Assembly (NCBI GenBank): GCA_964020155.1
Contig: OZ026560.1
Location: 2,162,759 to 2,226,758, forward strand
DNA from: Chondrilla cf. caribensis
Lineage: Eukaryota; Porifera; Demospongiae; Chondrillida; Chondrillidae
Length of the DNA stretch: 64,000 bases
Direction of reading: 5' to 3'
Positions 1 through 15,953 of this stretch are shown here, piece by piece. Made by a program: the position numbers and the translations under genes. Each line of letters begins with the position of its first letter. Within the stretch, counting starts at the first letter, position 1. Under the pieces are notes generated by a model that was not told the origin of the DNA, made no database searches, and was given only the letters and a program-made list of their open reading frames with translations.

Positions 1-1930
1 CACCAGGTGTCTTTGTCATGACAGATGGCTCAGGTGTGTTACTTGAGAAAAAAACTACAGTACATGCTTTTGATTTGTGGTATTGTCACGTGGATGGAGC
101 AATACTTCTAATCATACACAAATGTACTATGTTACCTGTATATTTACCTACGTACATCTATTCTCCTGTGTTCACTGGTATTCATTTGAGTTCACAAATA
201 CTCAGATGTGTTAACCTGACAGTGTGTTCACACAATATAAATTGTGTGAACAAATAATGTTTGGTGAATACATCTGAACACAGGTGAACACACTGTTCAT
301 TTTTTCACACAATATAAATTACAATATACATTCACTATTGCGGTTACGCATAGGAACATATATTATCTATACGTATGTACGTGTGTGTCCAACTTCATAT
401 AGTCTCTCCTTTCAACTTGTGTTACCTATCAGGCTCAACGTTGTTTCATCATCTGCTACGGTGGGAGCCCCCTTCTCCACACATAGTGAGTATAACCAAA
501 TTTCTCCTGGATCAAGAGGAATGTCAGTCACTGCTATTGCAAAAAGCACAAGTCTACAGAGACGAGATGACACCACTGCAACTAGCTCATTACAAAGAGA
601 TAATTTGGGTTTTTAAGGTAGCTTAGTGTCATTGTAAGCTACGTAATATGACTGTGATTGTGAGTTGCTGACACCAATTCATGGCAAAATGTTACCTGGT
701 CTCCCTAAGCAAGTTACACTGTATTCTTCCATCATGTGAAGTTGTAGGATCCATTGTTTAATTCTGTGTGCTTACATACAGTACCATCTGTGTACATTCA
801 GTGTTCGATGAAAGCCTCCATTGATTTTGATGTGAGAGGGAAGAAACCTGTACCTGATGCCAAAATGGTTAGTGTGCACATGCTAGTGCTAGGCCTTGAT
901 GCATTATGTTATAAAGATGTTCTATTACTGTACGTAGTACTTGAATTCTTGAATTCTGCAAAAAATGGTCCTGCATGATCCTTCACATTCATATCTTGTT
1001 TCTAATAGTATTCAAATATTATTACATAGTGTATATTTGTGTATTGTTGCATGTGTGTGTGTTGTGGCATGTTTGTGTAGAGAGGAGGTGTTGTGTTTGT
1101 GTTCATGTGGGTGTTGCATGTGCGTTTGAGGATGCGGGTGTGGGTGTAGGTGTTCATTTAGTGTACATACATGTGTTCTTGTTTATCTACTGTATGTCTA
1201 TGTCTTTATGTAGCCTGTTACAGTGTTTGTAGTGTATTCCATGTGAAGACGGTCCTTGCTGTGTGTAGGTTTCTCTGAATGTTTATAGACAATTGAAGGA
1301 AATTCTTGAGATTGCTACAGCTGAACAGGAGGCAAGTTGAATGATGAGTGATGCTAGTAATTGTGCTAATTTGTAAACTGCCGTCTGTCTGTAGGTGTGC
1401 TACAGAGTGACAAGGTGATAATTGACAACATCAATTATTATCACCTTGTCACTACAGTAGAACAGCTATTGTACATAGACGGACTATGTACGTCTATTCT
1501 GTGTGATGTTACAATATTGCTTCACCTTCACTCGAGGGGATTAAAGTTTGTTGAAGATGAGGAAGCTGCTTTGGTTAGTTCCACTGACTTGGTACATAGC
1601 GGCAATGAAATTACAATAGTACTCGCAGTGTTAAAACCTATCCCAATTTGGGATAGTTTACTCACACAACCAGTGCACCATATGTTACTACTCATACACT
1701 GTAGTCATTTGTAACATATGTAGTTTGGTAGTTGTACTCTGAAAGTTCTACATAGCTGAGTACTAAAACTTTGTGTGAATTTGTATGTATACTGTGCATT
1801 ACTGTACCTGTCTTGTTTTGTTGTACGTACTTGGATGGCTTTGTGTCACTTTGTTGATCATCTTTTGACCTCTGAGGAACAGCCAAACATCAACCTACCT
1901 CTGGATGAGGTGACTGTCATGAGATTAGCC
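1..1930 (+). pseudogene. Ankyrin-like gene B, 3' exons of the copy starting left of the window; decayed
   Basis: Exons recognised by comparison with the better copy at 49107-52059: end of the ankyrin exon (1-123), ankyrin exon 3 (433-599), a 66-nt exon (802-867), a 63-nt exon (1269-1331) ending at a GC donor, and a late exon (1835-1930). Exon 3 reads ankyrin-like (STLFHHLLRW.. with EMTPLQLAHYKE). Damage specific to this copy: the donor after exon 3 is AT instead of GT (600-601), the acceptor before 1835 is GG instead of AG, and the coiled-coil exon is deleted at about 1530-1540. The frame of the last exons is not certain. Calling it a pseudogene is an inference from these three lesions. Confidence 0.55.
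1407..1452. repeat. Near-perfect hairpin in gene B region, unit 1
   Basis: Arm GTGACAAGGTGATAATTGA (1407-1425), 5-nt loop CAACA, and a complementary arm (1431-1452) that is perfect apart from 3 extra bases. It starts 14 nt after a TCTGTAG acceptor-like site. Equivalent hairpins: 17525-17570, 33905-33950 and 51285-51329. Confidence 0.88.
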
Positions 1931-2230
1931 GTGAGTCACATGAAGCCTGTATGCATGAGTGCTGTTTGCGCACATCCATCTTTCAATGTGGATACTGTGT
2001 AGGGTTTGTAAGTGTTGGATATTATGCTGACAAAAATAGTATTCACGTGTAGTACATTGTTGTAATGTGCTTGCTTGGTGTGAATGTGACTATATACTGT
2101 ATATAGGTGAATTCCACAAATGTCTAGATTTGATAACATTAATTCACAAATAGTTTCTACTCCATTGGTTAGAAAGAATCCAATGCATGGATTCATCCTT
2201 CCATTAAAACCAGTAACTGGAGTTTAAATC

Positions 2231-3264
2231 TTTTGAGCTTGGGTGTGTTAGGTTTAGAAGAACCTTTGCTGAAGATATTACCTTCGGCAAAGCCATTTCA
2301 CTTGAATTCTCACCCCATTTTCTAATTGTGGGCATTTTGAAGTCGGCCATCTTTTTTCTTACAATATAATTATAATATAAATTTAATGTTGCGGCTATGC
2401 ATAGAAACACATATTATACAATATTATATTATACTGGAAGTCGACATACAAATTGTAATCAGTCCTCCAAAATATGTGTTCCATGAAAATTAGCACTCAT
2501 ATGCTATGTGGTACTTGTTATAGGTTTTGTTGGGATGGTCTCCTTCTATCTCAGACTTGTGCTACATCACCTGGTACTTATCTTTTGCAACCAAAGACAC
2601 AAGTATGCACCAGTTTGTATGGAATGAGGTTAGATATTGTCAATATGATGTTATGTTCATAAATTGTACATATGTACATACATATGTACATAAATTTTAT
2701 TATCAGATCTAGACACATCGTTAGGACGATATCTGTTGCTATATACGTATTCAGAGGTAATGCAGCCTTAATAATAGGTGCGTGTAACACTAATATGGAG
2801 CACTTGTTTTTAGAGTTAATTTGGTTTAATTTCCTGTAATAATAATAATATTATAATAATTATTATTCAACTTATTTATTCTAACGTGCTCTCTCTTCTC
2901 CACATGCATCATGAGGGTTATTGTAAGTGGTTGTAGTGACATGTGCATGCACAGATCAGTGCACGTCCCCATTTAGCTGGGATCTATATTATCTGTATGG
3001 AAACAATAAATCTGTTTATGTACAGATTACACTATATGCATAATAACAGTATGTACCAATATGCAGCTATGTTTGTATGTAGCAAATATGGTAGCACACT
3101 CGGTTGGATCTTGTGAAGGATGGGCTTAAACAGTATGATAACGTTTGATTATTATTGATAAATGTGTTCAATGATATAATGTTCTAAAGATAAATGAATG
3201 AATTTGATCTGTAAGATATTCTAAGTGTGAAATACTTTAAATGTAACCTTTGGCTTGTTCTTGA
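2231..3264. other. Region between gene B and LLTP 3' end, unit 1 (equivalents in units 2-4)
   Basis: No confident gene. Two short exon-like pieces with splice signals, 2524-2628 and 2707-2756 (+), are conserved unchanged in all four units and could be late exons of gene B, but more than one frame is open and the phases do not decide. The rest is AT-rich, with an ATAATAATAATATTATAATAATTATTATT palindromic stretch near 2840. Equivalent stretches: 18585-19625, 34965-36005 and 52383-53423. Confidence 0.3.
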
Positions 3265-9900
<6,636 letters not shown>

Positions 9901-10017
9901 AATTCCTCTCCTGGAAAAGGAAAAGAGACGTCACAGCTTTCTTGTAAGATCAGTTGAATTGAGTCGAGGGAAATTCTGATTTGCTGGAGTGCTTGCTGGC
10001 AGCTGCTCCAGCTACCA

Positions 10018-10025
10018 TTATATAA
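10018..10025 (-). promoter_or_regulatory. TATA-like box of LLTP copy 1
   Basis: TTATATAA about 118 bp upstream of the start codon, conserved at 26448-26455, 42807-42814 and 59434-59441 in the other copies, including the inverted one whose farther upstream sequence is unrelated. A pyrimidine tract ending TTTTCCAG lies 10 bp before each ATG, so a short 5' UTR intron is possible. Confidence 0.5.
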
Positions 10026-10961
10026 GAAATCTTAATGATATTCATTACATACCACATCCTGTATTTCATAATGTGTGAATGTTATAGTCTACAACAGCTT
10101 CTACCACATGGACAGAAGTTCTGTCATGCCTCTAGACAGTCAATACAAATAGGTTTCCTTTGATTCCATTATGTCATGATTGACCTCACGGTGACCAGAG
10201 TGACTTCCGTCCACCCACACTAACCCTCACTAAAATTTACCTGTTGCTTTCTTGTGGTTTGGCCTATCTAATCCAATACAACCTCGTGGTGTATTCTGTC
10301 AACGTTGGGTATGGTGGACACTCTCACCTGGTGGTCCAATCCAACCAACCAGATAGTAGTAGAAGCCTTCTGAACCAAAGGCAAATGTGTCACAGCCATC
10401 CCGATTGATACATACATATAACTATCAAGACGTGTCTTACAAATGTCCTAGCAGGATGTCATGACGTCAATAGAACACATAATCCAAATACACCACCACT
10501 ACCACCACCATGTACATAACACTTTTCAAGTCTATGGATATATACATGTACTTTAACCAATGTAGAAAATTGACCAAACAGAGGTTATACCATATACACT
10601 TTAACTTTCACAGGGTTAAACTTATGTGGATTGCGACTTTTCACTACTTTAGTGTTATTATTCTTGTGGTTTTGACACAACCTCAGACGTGCCGCCATCT
10701 GGTCCAAATATTCACAAGACAAAACTTTCACGAATGGCTGCTGATCTGTGAAAACTGCAAAAGTTTAATCCCACAAAAGTTAAAGTGCATACATCATTGA
10801 TACGAACCCTCTGTCTGCAGGATATGTACACTACTGTATAATAGTACGTTGGTACCACTTCATAGATAAGACGATTACAGACAATAATCTACAATTTACA
10901 TTGCATATTCAAATACGTCCACAAGTTGAAAGGTTTGTAACACAAATTGACCTGGACTTTA

Positions 10962-11187
10962 TTTAGTGGTTAAGACATGGGCACGAAGGCATTATGACAT
11001 ATAAAATACCGGGTCCCGAGGGCGCGGAGTGCCCGAGGGCGAGTGTTTTTTATATGTCATAATGCCCAAGTGTTCATGTCTTAACCATTATAGCATCCGT
11101 TGCTAACACTTTATACTGTTGCTAGCGCTTTATACATTATAAAATTGCTGTATACAGTAATAGTACTGTTTCTACGGTAACGGATGC
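10962..11187 (-). mobile_element. Double-hairpin foldback element, unit 1, reverse orientation
   Basis: Same family as 4444-4646 in the opposite orientation, 226 bp, flanked by TA at 10960-10961 and 11188-11189. It begins TTTAGTGGTTAAGACATGG and ends GGTAACGGATGC. The central part is GC-rich (GGGTCCCGAGGGCGCGG). It lies upstream of the LLTP promoter. Confidence 0.78.
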
Positions 11188-11772
11188 TATATTGTAGTAC
11201 TATGCCCATGTATATGACTATACAGGTCATAGTATAGTCTATAACGGCGACTGTATATCAGAACCTGTTTTGACTATAGAGAATTTTGTGTTGTGTTTTA
11301 TGTTGTAAAATCCTGGTTATCACATGCACTGTGGACAGAGGATCGATGTAGCATCTTCATGCATGAGATATAAGTATGCATTGATATATTAGGAGTCACC
11401 TACACGTGTGTGTGTGTGTGTGTGTACATATACTAATACGTATATTATTTACACTATTATAATAACTCTGTTAGGCTTTTTGATAAATACCACTCCTTGT
11501 CAGTAACCCTGGTAACATTTGAAAGTTTATGTAGCACATCGATAATCCACAATAATAAATATTCATATTATTGCATAATGTCACGAAATGTACCGACTAC
11601 AATTACTAATAAGATTCTTGTGTACTACAGTCCAACTTGCTTAGTAAGTTCCTTGAAGCTAGGGCACACCAAATTCAGTATTTCTTATCAGATCAGATCT
11701 TATCCTATCAGTACTGGTTGACTAGTGTACAAGACCTAGGGACTGAGTGATGTGTGTGTATTAACAGCAATA

Positions 11773-11840
11773 TGTACTAACCAGGAGTGTGTACTAACCA
11801 GGAGTGTGTGCTAACCAGGAGTGTATGCTAACCAGGAGTC
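11773..11840. repeat. 17-bp tandem repeat, 4 copies, unit 1
   Basis: Four copies of TGTACTAACCAGGAGTG with small changes (TGTGCTAACC.., TATGCTAACC..). No spacers are present, so it is not a CRISPR array. It lies in the intergenic region upstream of LLTP. Confidence 0.92.
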
Positions 11841-12598
11841 ACCTACACTGTACAGCCAAAGTCATTGTCAGATACCCAGACTAAGATTTGTGCAGCAGAA
11901 CCTTCAAGTTGATAATCCAACTGCAACACTATTAGTGGGAATACGTGGCCTTGTGTTGGACTAACAAGGTTTTCGGTTTGCAAAGGTCTTTACAGCACAG
12001 GCCATAATGATGGATGTATCGTAGAACCTGTTCTGACTACAGAGACTCTTTGATAATGAAGGCAATATGGAAGTTCCACTGTGTATTATTATTATTTATA
12101 TTTGCTATTTATATTATATTTAAATCAAATCAGGTATAATACAACCTGTCAGTGGTGAATGCAGGCAAAATCAAAATCTAGAACCTGCTGGATGATGCCT
12201 TTGTAGGTGTATGGACACACATGCATACCTGGAAGTGGGTGTGTCGAATCATCAGCAAAATGGCTGCTAATCAAAGTGAAGGTTGAAAATGGATGATACA
12301 TTTTGATAGCAGTTCTTCCAGAGGACAAACATACACATAATAATAGGTATGTCCTTTGGAACAAGTACAGTTGATACTCAAATTAACAAAGAAATGAACA
12401 TATGAAATTAACAGACATGTGCTGGAATGTCTGGTCTGTTATAGGATCTCGAGGGTATGGATGAAGTTCCAGCTATGGACTAATAGACAACCATGAGGCT
12501 ATGTTCTATGCTGAACTTTCACCTCAGCATTGTATTACTTGTAGTCAGTTTTCAACACTGTAGGTTGGTTTATTTGACATTAATGAAGTGCTAATCGA

Positions 12599-15457
12599 TC
12601 AATGTACAGTTTTAGCAAGTATCCAATCAAGCTGAGGAACATGTGTCCATAGAGCCTGATGAATCCCAGCTGTGTGTCCACGGGTACGGGATATAGACAC
12701 ACCAGCCAGGGCTTTGATCTTCCCTCCACTGGAATACAAGTCTGTGTGTATACGTACAAATATTATTGATGTTAGATGTAGAGGAAACTTCCAAGCATGA
12801 CCATGTTGTCCAGGCCATTCACTTCGGCAACATCACTTCCTATGGAGCACAGCACATCACGCCAACACACACACACACAACTTAGTTCACATAAAAGACT
12901 TCATTTCCTTATCAACTCCAGTAACACCAACATTGGCTGGGTGGACCAGTGGTAGCTTCTGAATTTGGTGATAAACTTCCTTGGCTTCCTTTACTCACAT
13001 ACCACAAGGAGCATAATACAAATAGATTATGTATTCTATGCAATACTTCACACATACTGCAGCATTGGGTCATTTATACACCCTGGGCATGTACACTCGC
13101 AGTCTGTTGTCAAAACAGCAAAGGCCACATCCTCTAGAATCCAATAGCTAGAGTTTATGTCTCTGATGCAACAAGGATATACAACAGAATCCTTCTAATA
13201 CAGGATTCTGTGGTTGCATACATTGATTACTGCTGACTAAGCATTTGCTACATGGAAAAAAATATGGTGAGTTAATTTGACAATTTAGCATGTTTATGAA
13301 GTACTCACACACACCAACTTGCTACTACACACTATGTTGGGTGCCTGCTGTCTCCCAGTGCAGCATTCAACACTAGAGGAACAAGAATTTCCACTCCAAC
13401 AGATAATCTTAGCAATACCATTTACAGCTAATAGGGCATGGACCATCGTGCCATCTTGAGCAGTGAGGACTGAATCTCTCTCATTCTCTCCATCATGCAA
13501 CATCACCAAATCAAACATATGTGTTAGCCAGGTATCATCTGTTCATCAACTACTCTTACACATATTTTTTTGCTTCAACATGTATCCACGACACTTTTAA
13601 TTTCATCATCTACAGTATGTAATGTGACATGGTGTATGTACCGTATGAAAACATTCTTCACAAAGAGATGAAGCAAAATATTCAGACGATATCACATCCA
13701 AGTTTGGTGCACATACCTCAACAAAGTGCTTCTTAATAGAGTCTACATAACAGCATATATACGTACGTACATACATACACTAAAGAATTACACAGAACAC
13801 TTCATTTGTATCATTTGAGATGTACGTATGTAAAATGTTATGATACCAGTTTGTGTTTACACCACCACTCCCACTGCACTGCACACATGAAATTGTACAT
13901 GTACTACATTTGCCAGCAGTCAATACCATATACAGTATAGCACTTCTCACCACATGCAGCCTGAGTGGCTGCGTGTGGGCTGATCATAGACAATTGACAA
14001 CTTTTGAATCAATTAGAATTGCCTTACCTTCTGATGGCTCCGAGTGAAATTAAAAGTCACTTCTCTAGCTGGTTACTGTTTGAGCTTGTAGGTTAAATGA
14101 TGATTGGTATTTGTCGACATGTCGCCCACCATCAATCACGAGCTTCACCACACACTGAGGACTCACTGGTAGCATAACACAATGTACACACGAAGCAAAG
14201 AACTGTACAAACGTACAGTGTGGTTATCATAGAGTACAGTACATTCTTTATGTAGGGTTGACACAAAAACAAAATGGCTACCCTTCAACAAGCATACATT
14301 ACATGAATGATTTGGAAATATTTTGTATTGCTGAATATATTGAAGTGAAACCTCTCCACTATAAACCTCTGAATTAATGAAATCGTCATAATAAGGATAA
14401 CAATCTGGTTCCCAGTGTAGCACTGTAGTGTGTACATATTGAATAACCTCTGAATTGAGGACACCTTTTTGATAAGGGCATGAAGTTAAGGTCCAACAGT
14501 GTCCTTTATAGAGAGGTTCCCTTGTATAGGGTATGTTGGAGTGCAGGGGGTACACAAGAGGAAAATCCAGTTTTATTTAAGACAAAACACTTTTGAAACA
14601 ATTCTGACAGTATCTAGTTCAGCAGTTATATGTACATTGTAACAGAGACGTCAATTCGTAGACAGTGTTTCAGTAGTGTTTCAGCATTGGTATAACTGTT
14701 ATTTTCATCACGTGTCAATCCAAATGGCCGGGTAACTCGGAACGGGAATGAATACCCCGAACACCAAACTAACTCCAAGTTCATGCATGCAAGTGTTATC
14801 CCCACAGATGTAAGTGATTCAATGGTAGAAGACAGTTGTTCGTAGCTCAACATTGCTATACCTAAAGACTTCAATTATGAGTTACTCCCATTTATTCCAA
14901 ATCCAGCATTTCCCATTTATGCAGCATTGATTTTGCATGAAAATGACCAAGTGTACTGTCAACATGCCTAACAGCATCCTTTAATTAAATACATACAAGT
15001 TTTTGCTTGTTAAATAGAACTACAGTAGAACCTCTCTATTAAGGACTCTTTGGAACTACAATATTTTGTCCTCAATGTTTGCACAGATGTTTGCTCAATC
15101 CAGAAGACAGTCAATACACATCAGTACCCCACTGGGAGTCAAATATGATCTCCATATTACAGATATTCATTCCACTTAGACACTTGTAATAGAGATAGAG
15201 GCTACACTCAGGTTCGTACACAGGGTTATCCAAAGGAGGGTGGGTAAGTGATGAGGTTAAGTTCAAAATTGAAATAGTAACAGCTTTGACAGATTCATTC
15301 CCTGCAGACCCCTTTGTGGGCTTCTCAACTGGCTTTTTGCATGGATAGGTTCACTGGGCATTGAGCTGTTGGCTATGTAACCGGATTTATCCAACACCTG
15401 GTTTAGCGCACACATTTCCAAGGCATAACCAGTGGCCACTGTAACCCTATTTACCAA
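12599..15457 (-). pseudogene. Gene C, unidentified multi-exon gene, unit 1 copy; contains a nonsense codon
   Basis: Exon-like segments on the minus strand between the LLTP promoter and gene B: 15263-15457 (weak), 14629-14861, 14077-14165, 14028-14064, 13717-13742 (possibly longer), 13315-13538, 13058-13133 and a possible terminal exon 12599-12741. A further candidate is about 12229-12314, ending CCAG|gtatgc. They read as protein-like sequence with splice sites, e.g. CVVKLVIDGGRHVDKYQSSF, LVMLHDGENERDSVLTAQDG and a Cys-rich TTDCECTCPGCINDP. I do not recognise the family. Exon 14028-14064 has TAA (14050-14052) where unit 3 has GAA. The full phase chain was not closed, so exon borders are provisional. 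A degenerate TIR element lies in one intron (14347-14524). Confidence 0.45.
14347..14524. mobile_element. Degenerate small TIR element (possibly Tigger/pogo-like MITE), unit 1
   Basis: The left end GAAACCTCTCCACTATAAA and the right end TCCTTTATAGAGAGGTTCCC are imperfect inverted repeats about 178 bp apart. A third related end, CAGTAGAACCTCTCTATT, lies at 15023. The AACCTCT..TATAA..GGAC style of end resembles Tigger/pogo-type elements; that assignment is an inference. It lies in a gene C intron. Confidence 0.4.
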
Positions 15458-15884
15458 TTTGCTACATGTGTATGTTAGTGTAAGTGGACTCTGTTGTTGT
15501 TTTGACTTGGACCCTTGTTACATGTACACTGTATAAGGTTTCTACATCAATAGAATTTCACACACACACACAAACATACATACATGTACACACTATGTTT
15601 GACCATTCACAGTACTAGTGCCATGTGTATGTCTGTGGTTAAACCACTTGCTACAAAGAGCAATTCAGGCTAGTTTAGGTAGACATTACAGAGCTGTACA
15701 GGGTTAGAGTGATGTGTACGTAGGTGATATAACCTACCTACCATACCATATAACCTACCTACCATATAGAACCTACCATCGCTTACTACTTCCAAATCGA
15801 CTTTATTTACAGCATCTTCCATACAGCAAGCCATAGATTATAAAAGACATTCCGATCCATCCGTGACAAAAGAGGGCTCCTTCA

Positions 15885-15921
15885 TACGTCACAGAACGTA
15901 TGCGTACGTTGCGTCACGTGG
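15885..15921 (+). promoter_or_regulatory. Conserved CRE/E-box-like block upstream of gene B, unit 1
   Basis: TACGTCAC, then the palindromic CGTATGCGTACG and GCGTCACGTGG, 33-70 bp upstream of the gene B start codon. This is the most CpG-rich spot in the region. The motifs resemble CREB/bZIP and E-box sites; binding is inferred. Gene C points the other way, so the block may serve both. Confidence 0.4.
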
Positions 15922-15953
15922 TAAGGGTCTGACTAACTGCAGAAAGTTCAAAA

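Larger units (their letters stand above)
9901..12228. other. Intergenic region upstream of LLTP, unit 1 (equivalents in units 2 and 3)
   Basis: No confident gene. It holds the TATA-like box, a perfect TGACGTCA palindrome (10462-10469, also 26892-26899 and 43251-43258), ACCACCACTACCACCACCA repeats, the foldback element at 10962-11187, a short (GT)n at 11406 and the 17-bp tandem repeat. Equivalent stretches: 26331-28630 and 42690-44990. Confidence 0.5.

Noticed and set aside
2134..2226. Frame MSRFDNINSQIVSTPLVRK as the last exon of gene B
   Set aside because: It is open in all copies, but the phase does not fit the preceding exon and unit 4 has a different upstream sequence; left unassigned.
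10510..10800. 96-codon plus-strand frame as a gene
   Set aside because: Composition is Phe/Ile/His-rich without a domain. The sequence (CTGTGAAAACTGCAAAAGTTTAATCCC) looks like an old interspersed repeat, and no splice context was found.
11773..11840. 17-bp repeats as a CRISPR-like array
   Set aside because: The copies are directly adjacent with no spacers, and the genome is eukaryotic.
12656..12675. CTGATGA at 12656 (and on the minus strand near 12247) as further hammerhead cores
   Set aside because: No GAAA at the required distance and no stem II or III pairing.
14163..14555. 130-codon minus-strand frame as a gene
   Set aside because: It overlaps the degenerate TIR element and runs through a clear acceptor at 14166; the frame is probably a by-product.
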